Shown here one piece after another: positions 12,020 to 24,540 of a stretch of 64,000 nucleotides of DNA. The stretch is from Macrolepiota albuminosa. Lineage: Eukaryota; Basidiomycota; Agaricomycetes; Agaricales; Agaricaceae. Every line of letters begins with the position of its first letter. Positions within the stretch are counted from its first letter, which is position 1. The stretch covers positions 186,001 through 250,000 of the forward strand of contig JAMWFC010000116.1 of assembly GCA_027475525.1 (NCBI GenBank), read 5' to 3'. The notes beneath the pieces were generated by a model. That model searched no databases, was not told where the DNA came from, and saw nothing but the letters and a program-made list of their open reading frames with translations. The translations under genes and the position numbers were made by a program.

Positions 12020-13721
12020 TCAGGCTGTTGGTAAGTCAGAGACAGGGACAATTGGAGAGTCTCCAGGCTCCCAGAATAGATCAGCAGTCGCATCATCCAT
12101 ATTGTGATTGAGGAGTTCATCCTCGGATGCAGGCTCGTGGGAAGTGCCTGATGGCCCTGCTATGGGCAGTAAATCATCTTGGTCCCATAGAGGGGACAGT
12201 GTAAGAGTGGGGTCAAAGGTTGGCCCTGGAGTAGGTGGTTGGGGACCAGAAGGATCTCCATCATTGAATAGGTACTGGCATGTCCAGAGCTTGTGAGCAT
12301 GAATATCTTGCCTGATGAGGAGATACACCCCCTTCATGAATGCGTCATTGTAGGCACAATGGCTCTCCTGCTGCTGGAGCATTAGGCACTGGTGATTTCC
12401 AATGGTGGCCTCGTGCCACCCATCCCACTGAGCTAGGGACTGGGGTGTCCCATAATGGTCGAGACATTGCAGCCTCTCATCATCAATAGTGGCCACCGTC
12501 CACAGCCCAAGCCTTGAAATTCAGATCATTGGTGTGAAGGGGCACAAAGGCTTGCTCTGTAGCCACCTTGTATTCAGCAATGGCCTCTTTGTAGAGGCCT
12601 GGTCATGCAAAGACATAAGCCAGGTACTTGTGCACTGTGGTTTTGGAAGAGTGGCTGGTGCTGATAGCATGCATAAGTGCAAACCCAAAGAGGCTGCGCC
12701 AATGAATGTGCATGGCATGGTCCATGGCCAGACTGGTCCACATGTTGGGCATCCCAGGATGCCCATAGAGAAGGGCATATGAGCCCAGGTAGTCCAAAGC
12801 AAAGTGTTGCTTTAGATCAGGAGGAGTTAGGCCAACGAAGGCCAGTCTCCCACTTTTCTTGCAACAATAAATCTGCAAAGGAGCAATCATCCATGGGATG
12901 TTCTCCTGCTCCTCTGAACTTGCAAAGGGTATTATAATGGTCTTATATGGGGCCTTGTCAAGTAAGTGAGACATGACTCTGTCTTAAGCAGTAGGGTGGC
13001 AGTTCAAAGTCACCTGTTTGAATTTTTTGAGCAGGAGATAGCCCAACTGATGTTGACAAATTGGTGTAAACTGGTTGTTTACCAGTGAATGGAGCCTGCA
13101 AAGCTCTTGAGGACTGCAGAGAAACCTGCAAGATGCCACTTGGTACACCTTACTGTTGTGGGGCGTCTGCATGGCATTGCTCTCTTTGTCAGCCTCAAAG
13201 GCCCTGGCTGCACAGGCTTCTTGCCCAACAAAGATAGTGTTGGTCACTGGTGACCAATAGAATTGGGGAGACAACCCCACACCAAAGAATGAGTTCTGGC
13301 ACTCCACCATGTGATCATAATAGATCACAACACCAAGCACATCAGGAATGCATCCAGTTTTGTCTTCAAAGAGGGCAGCTCCTCACTTAGCTCTATCTTG
13401 CACTTGACGGTCCATCTTGGCCCATCAATTACTATTGCACCGTTTATGTGCCATATGTTGTGCTGCAGTCTTGTGTGGCACAGAGGATTCTATTCAAGCC
13501 TCTTCAGGCTCTTCATACTAGTCATTATTGGAGGGTGGGAATGGCAGCCTCTCCAGAGCAGACTTCTCTGAACATGGGTCCATCACCCACACACATCAAG
13601 GGTATCGGGCTGACAGGCCCTCTACCAAAATTGCAGGTAAGAAGGGGATGTTAGCCCCTGAGGCCCCTTTTGAGGTGTCCTTGGAGAAGTGCATATTGAC
13701 GTATGCATGCCCTTCCAGTTG
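12020..13721 (-). pseudogene. Unknown Gypsy-2 internal protein, C-terminal part
   Basis: Three long minus-strand frames (13340-12984, 12974-12603, 12496-12020) are separated by single stops or small frame changes and read as one protein. Examples of content: an aromatic-rich section (DYLGSYALLYGHPGMPNMW), a Cys-containing section near 13120 and an acidic C-terminus. I recognise no family. It occupies the place where integrase would be expected in a Ty3/Gypsy element but shows no HHCC or D,D-35-E pattern. The N-terminal part probably lies at 14226-15604, split off by the solo LTR at 13727-14225. Confidence 0.5.
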
Positions 13722-14230
13722 CTTACTGTAAGGGCAATCTCTAGAGGCTGTGGCTCAGTCACACAGCTAGCAGAGGGAGATCCAAAGTGTATTAGAATAT
13801 ATACTGACAATATCAAGGTAGCTACTCACCTGGCAGAGAAAGATCCAAAGAGAACAAGTCTAGAGATTTCCTATGCCAGGTTGGACACTTCTGGGGCCTA
13901 TGAAGCATGGGAAACAACTGTACAGTACAACAAAACCTTAAAAACTTGAAAATTGCCTACACAAACACTTGTACAAATAAGGGGCAAACTCTGGCAAACT
14001 CTGGCTTATATAAGCGGTCTGGAAGCGGTGCTGAGTGGGCCCACACTTGTCTGAATGGTGGCTAAAGAACCAGAGCATCTCAAGGGCTGAGAGTAGTACT
14101 AACAGATAGTGTTGAAAGAATAGAAATAGTAAAATGAAATAATGTCAGAAGAAATAAGAGAATGAATGGAAGGAGAGTGAAGAGATAAGGAGTGAGAAAA
14201 GGAAGAAATGAGGAGTCTCCTGACACTTAC
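13722..14230 (+). mobile_element. Solo LTR-S inside Gypsy-2 with target duplication CTTAC
   Basis: A 499-bp LTR (13727-14225) starting TGTAAGGGC and ending TCCTGACA, flanked by perfect CTTAC copies (13722-13726, 14226-14230). It contains a TATATAAG box near 14015. No internal region remains, so it is the product of recombination between the two LTRs of a full element. Same family as 62393-62891 (also exactly 499 bp), 24600-25206 and 25297-25873. Confidence 0.9.
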
Positions 14231-15604
14231 CCTGATGATCCTTTTGGGGTTGCAAGGCCTTAGCCTCAGTAGGGTGTATACTGACACTCTGGAAATTCTG
14301 CTCCCCAGAGTGCATGGTAAATACCACAGATAATAGTTGCAAAGACATGACCTCAGATGTGCCACTAGCAAGGTGCTGAATCAGCTGGGGGGTGGCTGGT
14401 GCAGGAACATCTTCATAGGGGAGGATGTCTTGTCTTAGGCCAGCCTTCTGGGCAGGAATGACAATGCTCGACTTGAGCGGGAAGGCATGTCCTCTACTCC
14501 TTGCTGACATGTCCTTTTGCTGGAGTCAGTGTCCCAACTTGAGGATGTAGTCTGCTGCTTACAAGCGGCCAATAGGGCAAGGAGATCAGTTTTGCGCTGA
14601 GTGCACATGTGATCCATGTCATCCATTATCTGGCTAATGAGGACAATGGCCTCCACATTGCAGAGGAATGATAAATCTGGAGGTACATTGTACCTGTTGT
14701 CCCCCAGGTGTTGGAGGAGAGTAGCCAGGACTAAGTCCTAGTTGAGACTGGGCTTGACAGCCCATGCTTTTTCTTTGTTGTGTTGAGGACACAACTCTTC
14801 TTCCGAGCTGGGCTCAGATTGGTGCGGCATCTCCAGCCACTATAACAAGGAGAGCCTGGCCAGGCTCTCCATTGGCACATCAGGCAGAAATTTACTGCTT
14901 TGTTCTGTATCAAGAGCTTCTGTGCTCTCCCCAGCTGTCTTTGTCAGCATGAGGGATGATCTCCACTCCCCGGGATGGTCAGCCAGCATTGTGGCTGCCT
15001 GGGAGGTTGATTTTCCTCCCTTGGTGGGCGTCTCATACCACTGTACTGAGGCATTGCACCCCAAGCTCCCATCTAAGCTGGGGAGTACAGCATCATTACG
15101 GATGCACCACCCATGCCAGAGTAGAGTGCCAGGGCAGTAAACTGAGACAAAGGATGTGTGCCCATTGCCTCCTCATGCTGAGGGCCAATCCCAGCAACAC
15201 CACTCACCATTATGGGGGCAAGCTGCCCCCATCTTGGCACTGCTTGGGGGCTGAATAACCCCCTGTACTGGTGTTGCTGGGATTGGCCCTCAGCGTGATG
15301 TGGTGCATAAGCACCCACTACTGGTTGTTGAGGCTGATAGCTGCCTATAGGTGCGTTTTAGAGCATAAAGTTGTCCTGCATGAGTTGGTGTGGCTGATAG
15401 CCACTGATTACCAGCTGCTGTTGCAGGTAGCCCGCCACTGGTTGTTGCTGCTGCTGTGGAAAGCCCACAGCCTGTTGTGATTGTCCCTACTGGGGTGCAT
15501 TTTGGGTCAATGGGGGAGCCATCTGCCCCCCCTTCAGCCAATGGTAAAACTGATGGCACAAACTCAAATGCATGCTGCTGCTGCTGCTGATTATCCTGGT
15601 CCAT
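14226..15604 (-). pseudogene. Unknown Gypsy-2 internal protein, N-terminal Gln-rich part
   Basis: The minus strand opens with MDQDNQQQQQHAFEF at 15604, just after the RNase H remnant, and continues through frames 15318-15073, 15064-14840 and 14656-14435 with several stops. It is rich in Gln, Ser, Thr and Ala with no recognisable domain. Together with 12020-13721 it would make a long protein replacing the usual integrase position. Function unknown. Confidence 0.45.
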
Positions 15605-15619
15605 GGGCGATGTGTCTAT

Positions 15620-16960
15620 GGTTGAAGAAAGAAAGGGAAAAAAGAAATTTTGAATTTTTTAACATAGATGATGTCGAACTGGTATCTTGACATGTAGTCA
15701 ATCCAACATCGCTGATGCAGCAATAAGTTCACCTGAGTTTTGAAAAACTCAAGTATCTTGTGATCAGTTATGATATGGATGGGGTATTCCATCAGCTTAT
15801 CCTCTCACTTGAGGAGGGCCTCAAGTATAGCTAGGGTCTCTAGCTTCTGCACAGCATAGTTTTGCTGGGCAGTTGTGAACTTTTTTGACATGAACCCTGC
15901 TGGGCAGCAAGTCTGCCAGCTACTCTCCTGGCCATACATGGCACTGACGCCTGTCTTAGATGCGTTACAAATGAGCAAAATAGGCTCATCCCATCTAGAG
16001 TCAATTGGTCAAATAACCAGAGTCTTTGTACAGATCTGTTTGACCATTTCAAAGCACTGCTGGTGCAGCAGCCTCAAATTGAATGGTGACCTGTTCTGCA
16101 TCATGGCCATAAGTGGCCCAGTATAGGCAGTGACATAGGGCAAAAAGCTTGATATGTAGTTGACAAGGCCAACAAATCATTGGATGTCATTGTAGTTTTG
16201 TAGCGTGCACTACTCTCAAATGTGGTTGAGCTTGTCCTAATTGGGGTGTATACTCCACCCTGCTCATCAATGACATGCCCTAAGCAGTCTATACTCTGAG
16301 CATAAAGCTCACACTTTTTCCACTTCAAATATAACTTGTACTTGCATAGTCAATTCGAATATGACTCTGAGGTGCTGCTCATGCTCCTCCATGGAATCTG
16401 AATAGATGAATATATTATCTAAGTAGACGTGCATAAAGTGTCCTATCATGTCTCAAAAAATAGAGATCATTAGCCTCTGAAAGGTTGCAGGGGCATTACA
16501 GTCCCCAATCTGCATTATGTTGCTTGTGAATGTGCCCATGATCAATGCAAATATGGTTTTGGGTACGTTTTTGGTGCAAATGCACACCTGCTCATAGGCG
16601 TTAGTAAGATCAATCTTTGAGTGATACTTTGCTTGAGCCATGTCTTCCTAGATCACCTCCTGATCTGGTAAAGGAGTTACATCCTTTATGGTATTATCAT
16701 TGTGCTGACATGCATCAAGAGCTGTTCAAAGGGTTCTGTCCTTCTTTGGGATGCACAGTAATGGTGCCGCCTGAGCAGTGGTGCAGGGTGACTACCACTA
16801 AAAATTCAAATAGCAATTAGTTTTATTGCGTAATTGCTCCTAGAGTGCACATGGACAGCACAGCAAGTGGTACTTGTATTGCTTGCTCTCATCTATGAGA
16901 TTAATCTCATGGTTCACTTCCCACCATGGCAGGAGCTCCTCCTTGGTCCCATTGATTATA
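15620..16960 (-). pseudogene. pol: Gypsy-2 reverse transcriptase and RNase H remnant
   Basis: Minus strand: KIDLTNAYEQV and GDCNAPATFQRLM (16640-16460) are the palm motifs of a Ty3/Gypsy reverse transcriptase. The active-site box reads YLDNIFIYSDS near 16410, Asn replacing the second catalytic Asp. CLGHVIDEQGG follows near 16260. RNase H is seen near 15960-15700 (GFMSKKF, ITDHKILEFFK). Multiple TAG/TGA stops and small indels make it non-functional. After RNase H the frame does not continue into an integrase. Confidence 0.85.
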
Positions 16961-17689
16961 TTGGCAAATTCTTCTTGCTATTGCTGATGCAACCAAGGTA
17001 TATCTTCCTCACAAAGGCTTGTTGTCTTCTGTTTCCTCTTCAGACATACCGGGGGAAGTACCTCTATCATATCTGATGGTGGCCAAGGCTGCTGTGCATA
17101 TTGCTCACACATTGTGAGCACTCAAGTAACACTGTCATTGGGTATATGCAGTCTCAGCGGAGAATCCACTACTGCTGCCTTACAAGCCACAAGGCTTTTT
17201 CCCTCATGTATAAGTGAATACACTATGGACACTTTATCTGATGCTGGCTGGCAATACGCTGGTGTGACAGTCATCCATTGCTGGTGCACATTTTGCACAC
17301 ACATGGCTGCCACTAGTTTGTTCCACTCCTGTGGCATTTGAGGGTTGTATGCCCAGTTGTACTCAGAAAGGGGGGCTGGTCATTCTCATAGGGACCACAT
17401 GTCTTCCCCACATGAGGCTTCCACTTCTTGGTTGCTGTCCCTCAAGTCATCTAACTTGACTCATGAGGACATAGGTGGGCTTACATCTACTGAGTCCTCA
17501 TGCTGTTTTACCTTTTGCTGGCATTTATCTGGAAGCTTTGCGCCTTGAGCATCAGGAGCAAGTATTTGCTTGTCTCTCATCTTGGAGGCTTGATACTCCT
17601 CCTTGCTCATCATCACCATGTTGTGGTCTGAGCTCAGTCCAGGCATGACCTGCACTTCTTCATTCACATCCTCCACTGCTGGCACTTTG

Positions 17690-18210
17690 CACTGGCCAAA
17701 TCATGGAGAATCCTTGCACTTCTCTATAATGCAGTGATGTCGCAGATGATTATCAATGTTGTCTGCTATAGCCCATTCTGCTGGGATTACTTTCCCATTC
17801 ACTAGCACCTGACAGTGCCCAAAGTCTAGCATGACCTTGTTATGCTGCATGAATGGTGTTCCCAATATCATATCATAGCAATCAAAGTTCACTATATCCA
17901 TGTATTCCCAGCTACGTGAGCCCAGTGTTTGAACAGTTACATTTGTCTCATACTGCACCATAGCACGGCTTTATATAGTGCCCAGCTGCAATGCCAACGG
18001 CATATCTAACTCCTGTATGGAAATTCCATACATGTGGGCAAACTGAGGCATTATATCCAAAGTAGTACTTCTGGAATCCCATAAGGTCCATGCTTTGTGG
18101 CCATTTACATTCACATATGAGACCAGACACTTCTTGTCTGCTTGCTTCAATGTAGGGTGCTGCAAAGTGCTCTCTGCTCAATAAAAAGTCACTTTTTTCA
18201 TCCAAACAAC
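17690..18210 (-). pseudogene. Gypsy-2 retropepsin-like protease remnant
   Basis: Minus-strand reading near 18100 gives TLWDSRSTT, where a retropepsin normally has D-S/T-G; near 17880 the second conserved element YDMILGTPFM follows. Retropepsin cleaves the Gag-Pol polyprotein. The Gly to Arg change at the active-site loop, also seen in Gypsy-1, would inactivate it. Confidence 0.7.
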
Positions 18211-18519
18211 ATTATTTTTGTTGTGATTGTTCAAAGATGGCCAATCCATCATTGCCACTAGACACTCAGAGTTGCTGTCATGACTGTAGTACTCATTGTT
18301 GTAGATGTTGTCATATACATCAACTGTGACATACTTCTCCTCCTCTACAACTACACTCTTGGGCTTGGTGCCCGATGCCTCCTCTGGGGGCTCTTGATTG
18401 TTCATGGGGTGCTCAGCCTCAGACTTGGTGGAGATGTCTCCATCACTCCTACTTGCAGCTGCACTATGTGTGGCTCAAAGGTGGGCGTGGGGTGTATACC
18501 CCTTTCTTGGAGCTCCTGT

Positions 18520-20953
18520 CCTTGCAGAGCAATTGGTAGCATAGTGGTCTGGCTGGCCACATGCAAAGCAGGTCCCCATCTGACCAGATGGGTTGGCCAG
18601 CTTGACTTCTAGCCTTGGCTTAAGACATTCTCCATCCAGCGCCTGCTCTGGTTGTGGGTAGCTTCACCCTTGATTTACCACAGGAGTTCTGTGTACCACA
18701 AACTGTGTGTTGCGGTCACAATCCAAGTCGGCCTTCTTAGCCAGGAAGGTCTCCACATGCTGACCCCATGAGAGTGCCCCAGCAGGTGGTAGTCACCTGC
18801 TTCCTTCTTCATGGCCACTACAATGCTTGTAGTGGTTAGCAGTCTTAAGGGACTGCTCATACCTGATGGTGTATGCCACAAACTCCTCCACATCATTGAC
18901 CTCTTGGGACAGCCTGTTCTCATGTATCAAATAGTGGCACATGTCTGCTGGAATACCATCCAGGAATGTTTCGAGCATCATATACCCATCTGGATATACT
19001 GCCATGTTCTGGGCATAGTCGTTAAGGGTATCATAGAACTCTTGTATTCCCAACTTCTTGATGTACTTGGTGGACTAGAAGTCCCACCTTGCATTCTGTA
19101 ACATTAAAGGGTGCACAAATTGATCATACAGTCCTGTGAGGACCCCTTTAAACGTCTACTCATACTGGACCCAGTTGACATGCAATACTGCTTGTCAAAA
19201 CCATCCCATGGCCTCTCTGGCCAAAAACTCAGGCAAAACAAAGATTTAGTCTTGTTTCATATGGTTACCTCTGTATAAGCATATAGCAAGGTGGGTACAT
19301 ATGTCCATTGCCCAGTCCTCCAAGTCACTAAACTTGGATGCATTTGTGTAGGTGTGAATGTGCCTACTATCTGCTTTACACAGCTTCACTCCATCTGATA
19401 ACTGTAAGGTTACTCCCAAGGCATCATCAACTACTCAATGCAGGCAATTGTGCATAGCTTCATAATGCATCCAAATGGCCTCCTGCTGGCCTGGAGATCT
19501 AGTCGCTAAATCAGTGGCTTGGGAAAGTAACTTCCCTCGTCCACCCTGCAGCAGACATCCTGAGCCTCCTCAAATGGGCATAATTGCCCTTGTCTCAGAG
19601 AATCAACCTAGAGCAGTCATTCTGGCTGTTACCAGGGGCATCATGTCTGGTGGCACCATCTTGATTGAGGAAGTCTCCTTGATCATGATCGTTGCACTGT
19701 CTTTGTTCTGGAGAAGCTTGATTCTCCTGGCCCTGCATTATGAATTGACAATATATCTTGTCAATGGGCTTAGTGTCCTCAAATACAATGCCCTGATCAT
19801 CAATAAGAGACTGTCTCTTAGTCCTGAGGTCACCATTGCACATATGTTGATATGCAACTCTGTCACTCAATGCTTCTGCTATTGGCATGCATGGCATCAC
19901 AGATGCCTCGCTCTCTACCTTAAACACAGTACTATCGTGTCTATCTGGAACTGACATCTCTGTCCCAAGGTCTCGGTTACACATGTGTGGGAGCTCTTCC
20001 CACCACCCTTATTCTGCTGGAGTATAGAAGATACTCACTGGTTTTACTTTGGGCACTTCCTGTGCCCATGCTAGTGCTTCCACTAGCTCAACTCCAACAT
20101 CTTGATTATGATATGCCAAGCATTCCTTAGATGTGTGGCTCCAGAGGGTCGACATCCCCAATTGCCTTGCAGCCTTCCACTGCAAATACATCTGCAGTTC
20201 TATAGTGAGAACTCTCACCATCAAATCAGTATATTTAGTATTGAATACATTGGGCACTTTGTGCTCTTGTCACCTAAGTGCTACTATATGCACTGAAGCA
20301 TAGCGCTCAAGTTGTATCTGGGTGGTGTATTCTATCACCTCTGGGTATAGATCCCAGAACACCTGCAAGTGCATGGTGTATGCAGTTTTCAACAGCTGCT
20401 CCTCTGCTCTGGCATCATCATTGCTAGATAACTCAATCACCTCCTCTGGGACTTCCTCCATTGCTGGTGTGCATGAGAAGCGATTTTCCGTGCAGGCTAC
20501 TTCAGGAATCGCATCCTTCTCTGGTATCTCCTCTATGCGGGCTTCTGCTATCCTGGTGGGCATTGAGCCTACTGCAGTCCACCTGGCTCCACTACTCCAG
20601 CTCAGGGGAATAGGTTCCTCAGTCCGTACTGATGACTTGGTGTCTCCTGAGGTGCACTGAGTGCCTGTTGACTGCTGGCCTTCATCAGGGGGCCTTTTGA
20701 AAGCTAGCTGGCTGGACTATTGCAGTCCTTCTAGCAGCTGCATAACTGGGAGAGTTAATCCCCTTGTCCTGTGACCATTGCTGGCCATCCTGTTGTGAGC
20801 TCTCAGCTCTCTGGACCTTGCTTTTATTCCTGGGCAGATTGGTGCTCCAACCTCAGTCTTGAGCCTTGGGTCTTGACTGACCCACATTGGATACTGGCAT
20901 GTCCTGAGTGTCTGCTGGGTCTCTCCATAGGTTGTGGGCATTCTGCCCACCAT
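18520..20953 (-). pseudogene. gag: Gypsy-2 gag remnant with zinc knuckle
   Basis: Broken minus-strand frames (20953-20717, 20563-20270, 20257-20009, 19984-19595, 19053-18793) carry acidic and Gln-rich N-terminal sequence, a capsid-like helical region around 19050-18790, and a zinc knuckle CFACGQPDHYATNC (C-x2-C-x4-H-x4-C) at about 18570-18527. The knuckle identifies this as Gag. Numerous stops interrupt it. Confidence 0.7.
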
Positions 20954-21031
20954 CAGTAGAAACTGTAGGTATAGGATTACTCATTGATCCCCTGTTTGAA
21001 ATTTGCATGGTGTGGCTGTGCAAAAAGCTTG

Positions 21032-21185
21032 AGAAGCTGATAGAGTTCTGTCAACAAACTCAGCAACTGATGTCAGATGCTAGGCAATAGATCCTAGCTG
21101 GCAGATTCAGAAGCTGATAGAGTTCTGTCAACAAACTCAGCAACTGATGTCAGATGCTAGGCAATAGATCCTAGCTGGCAGATTC
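21032..21185. repeat. Perfect 77-bp tandem duplication next to the Gypsy-2 5' LTR (probable assembly artefact)
   Basis: Two identical 77-bp units (21032-21108, 21109-21185). The period equals that of four other duplications in unrelated sequence (25053, 25362, 26726, 30982), which suggests retained k-mer overlaps at contig joins. Confidence 0.85.
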
Positions 21186-21192
21186 AAAAAAA

Positions 21193-21426
21193 TGTAACAA
21201 AGTTACAGATGTTGTGAGAGCTTAAGTTTACACAGTACAGAATCAGACCAGACTGATCTATTGACTATGTAGATGTAGAACAAAATAAGCTGCTTAGTAA
21301 GCAGCAAGTGTAAACTATTTATAATATGTAAATAATAATATTATATTATAATAAATATAATATAATATTGACTACTAAAGTAAGTAAAAGCTATGTGGCT
21401 AATACCACATAGCAGACTACGCTACA
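21193..21426 (-). repeat. Gypsy-2 5' LTR
   Basis: 234 bp from TGTAACAAAG to GCTACA, matching 1075-1105 plus 11772-11974. It preserves the empty target of the Gypsy-1 insertion. Confidence 0.9.
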
Positions 21427-21907
21427 CCTCATTTCTGTCATCCTTGCTTCCAAACCATAACCCAGCTCCTGGTATTGCTTGGACTGAGCTGTTCTTTATA
21501 CATGAGCCATTTGTATAGACTGTTGTTATTACTAGGGGCTTGGGGCAGTTTTGCATCATGGACATATTATAAGTGTTCTCTCTTTCATCTTGTGGTGCGA
21601 AGACTCTAAAGCCATCTTTCAGGGAGTTAGGAATTCTGGAATTCAGGTCAAAAAGGATACCCCCCACCTCTTCTTGCAGGGCTTTTTCTGCTTCTGTGAG
21701 GCCTCTATCAATCTGTGGTGTACCTGGTTGCCACTTTAGTTCTAGCTTTCCCAGGAAGATGCATGTGTGGTCACTGCAGTTGTAAGAGTTGTTACACCCT
21801 TTACTTCTCATGTACCTGCACTTCCTGCATGCACAGTTTTTCCTCTTCTTATGGTGCTTATTTATCTTGTTATCTGTATCTCTGGCTAGCTGCCACATGT
21901 CCCCCAC
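21427..21907 (-). pseudogene. Non-LTR retrotransposon, linker and start of RNase H (upstream half of split gene)
   Basis: Minus-strand frame from 21907: a Cys-rich segment (CACRKCRYMRSKGC) and a KWQP stretch, followed by the beginning of RNase H with VYTNGSC (normally Y-T-D-G-S; the first catalytic Asp is Asn here) and PGAGLWFG. It ends at the CCTCA target duplication and continues in frame at 1074. Its own upstream end is cut at 21907 by the truncated Gypsy-1 copy, so the reverse transcriptase domain is not in the window. Confidence 0.78.
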
Positions 21908-22689
21908 TGTCAGGTTCTGCTGAGTCGGGGACTTTCTGAGAAAGCAACGCCCTTACAAGGTGGACTTAATCTGTGTGTACTCGGATGTCTGGAACTCCGG
22001 ACTGGGCTCCAGGGTTCAAGACACAAATGGGGGATTCCCAGGATGAGGGACTTAGTCCAGGGATCAGGTGGAGTTGAAAGAATTAAGGGGATTTGTGTTG
22101 AGTTGAGAACCAGAGGTTCTAGAACAAAACCTGGTTAGTATAGTTTAAGTTGTGAAGTGCATACCAATTTTAAGAGCACGTGAACAAATTGAGTGTGCCA
22201 GTCAAAGCGTACCAGTTAGTGCATACCAGTCAATCAAAGGGCAGGCAAACAAACAAGTGTAATATCAAGACTAGCGTATGACAAGTGGGTAGCTACTCTT
22301 AAATACTAGGAGTGGCTGCTTCGGGTTCCTGAGGAATCCTGGGATGTCTGAGGTAGTTCTGGGAGTTAATGGGCAGTGGCAGAAGAGAGGAGACTATATA
22401 TCAGAGATCGTGCATGCAGGGCACACAATCAATGGGCATGGAAAGGTGTTGTGATGCGTGATGGCCAGAGTAGTTGGCATGATCCGGTGATTGGCACATG
22501 CGGGTGGGTAGTTCTGGAGTTCATGTGGTGGGGCTATCAGAAGATGCAGTGTGATGGCGGAGCTTGATGCACGTGATGGCAATGGTGGCAGTCCTGATGG
22601 CAGGAGTCATGTTATGGGGTTGGCAGGGAAGTCCTGAATGGAGTTTTGGGGGTGTCCTGGGGTGGTTCCAGGTGGGAGGGGTCATGACA
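21908..22689 (-). repeat. 3' LTR of the truncated Gypsy-1 copy
   Basis: 782 bp, TGTCAGG...TGACA, homologous over its length to 1106-1852 with scattered substitutions and small insertions. Confidence 0.85.
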
Positions 22690-22818
22690 TTACCCCCTCT
22701 CAGTGCCAGGACCCTCCAAGGTGCATGTTAATGGTGGCCCAGCCCAGGGGCAGAGCATGGGAGCCAGGATCTTCTGACATGTTATGCATGAAAAAAAAAT
22801 TTACCATCAATTGCAACC

Positions 22819-24540
22819 ATGTCATGCATACCAACACATTTTCCAATGCCTCTGCCTACCAATAAAGTTGCCCCTCTGGTCATGTGGGAGGCCCGGAACG
22901 CAAGGTACTGGTGCCAGCTCAATTATGAGCATGTGGCAGTGCTTGTTCAGCAATGTGAGTGTTCCTATACTGTCTTGCTTATCATGACTGACTTTCTTTT
23001 TTCAGAGCAACGTGATATTCCTGCCCCAGAGGTGGGTCCCAGCTGGCCCCTGAAGCCACTCTCTGAGGTAGGTTCACTCAGGTCAATCTCTGAGCCCTCT
23101 TCAGAGGCAGGTTCTAGTTGCGCTGTGCCTGCTCTGGCACAGATGACTGTGTGCCCCCCCATCCCTGTCCTGCCCCATGCCCTTGCATTGTGGCCCCTCG
23201 CTTTTGTCACTCCAGCATGGCTACGGGGGCAATTTTGGTGGTCCTGGACAACCAAAGGATCCTGAGGGGGAGCGTTCTACAGGAGGCATTTGAGAGGGCC
23301 CTGGAGAGGCCCCGGGGTCTGCCCCTCCATGTGTAGTGTCCTCATACCGTTGATTTGCCACTGATGTCAGTTTTAGTGCCTACATTGCACCCATTGCATT
23401 GTGCCCTGCCTGTTTGAGGCCCTGGGCCCCTTCATCTAGAGAGACACCTCTGTGTGTGAGGTGTGCCACCTCAATCATGAGAGGTGCTCCGTTTTGGCAC
23501 TGTGGAGGGCCTACTGTGTCTCATGGGAGCAGGGATGGCTGCTAGAGGGCATGACCTGGAAGATGGAGGTGGAGGAGAGGAGTTGGGTGGTGGAGCTGGA
23601 AGGGGGGCCAGAGAAAGTGCCTGCAGGGGGTCCAGAGAGTGGCAGAGAAGAGGGGGGCCAGGGCTGGCCCATGGTGTTGATCATGCGCTGGGGCACCTGG
23701 TCCAGTACTTAGGGGCAGGGAGTTTGTGGGGGGTGCCTCAATAAGAGGAAGCAACAGGTGTCGCCCAGTCCCTCCCTGGGGCTTTCTAAGAGGGCGCATC
23801 TGCCTGTGGAGACCCTGTCCCTGGCCTCCCCAGCACATCTCTTCCCAGTGACTTTTTCTCCCCCATTCAGGCAGTTGCTGAGCATTGAGGTGAGGGCCCT
23901 GCAGGAGCGCTTGGAGTGGGCTGAGTAGGAGGGGGAGGAGTGCAAGAAGAGCACAAGGAAGGAGGGGGCTGGAGGAGGATTGCGAGGCGGCACTCTGAGA
24001 GTTGGAGGAGGTAAGGGTGGCCTGGGGGGAGCTGAGGCCCAGCTAGACACCTTGCATGCCAGGCTGGAGCAGGGGGTGGGGCTCCTGGGGCGGGGTCCCT
24101 CAAGCCTGGGGCTGGTAGAGGTTTTGCACTGGGATGTAGTGATTGCCCGTATGGCCTCACTAAGTGAGTGCTCATCCCTTCCCAGTTCGGTCAGTGCTGA
24201 TGTCTTCAGGCTGGGCTCAGGAACATTGCTTGCTCCTGGATGGGGCTGCCATGGCATTCATGTCCCTGCAGGGGGGGCTACAGTCAGCGCCAGTGAATCC
24301 TGGGGTCAAGCAGGGCCTTGATCTGCTGGGGAGAATAGTGGCTGTGCACTGCCAGAGGAATGATCCTGCCCTGGGGTCATGGTTTGAATGGGTCTTGGAT
24401 GAGGGCAAGCAACTCTCATCTGGGGACTAGTTGGCAGAGGAGGTGTGGTGGGAGCACAGTCCTGAGAAGATGGGGGAGGACTTCTGGGGTTGGCTGAGGG
24501 AGGGAGGAGGGGAGAGTGAGGGTGGTTCGGGGTTCCAGCA
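22819..24540 (+). pseudogene. Antisense gene of the truncated Gypsy-1 copy (degenerate)
   Basis: Plus-strand homologue of 1981-3706. It begins at ATG 22819 with a matching N-terminus, including the conserved MWEARNARY and LVQQCEC stretches. Further homologous pieces include the second half of the cysteine cluster (CEVCHLNHERC at 23452-23490, with Arg where Gypsy-1 has a stop) and the C-terminal helical region up to about 24430. Many frame breaks occur. The preservation of the same antisense coding block in both copies shows that it belongs to the element family. Confidence 0.6.

Larger units (their letters stand above)
1075..21426 (-). mobile_element. Gypsy-2: decayed Ty3/Gypsy-like LTR retrotransposon, host of two nested insertions
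   Basis: Two 234-bp terminal repeats flank an internal region with gag, retropepsin, reverse transcriptase and RNase H remnants, all on the minus strand. The left repeat is 1075-1105 continued at 11772-11974 (interrupted by Gypsy-1). The right repeat is 21193-21426. Both start TGTAA and end CTACA. Perfect 5-bp target duplications CCTCA lie at 1070-1074 and 21427-21431, and removing the element rejoins the RNase H gene in frame. The internal part carries many stops and the polymerase motif is changed, so the element is dead. No integrase could be recognised. Instead a long unknown region lies between RNase H and the 3' repeat. Confidence 0.88.
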
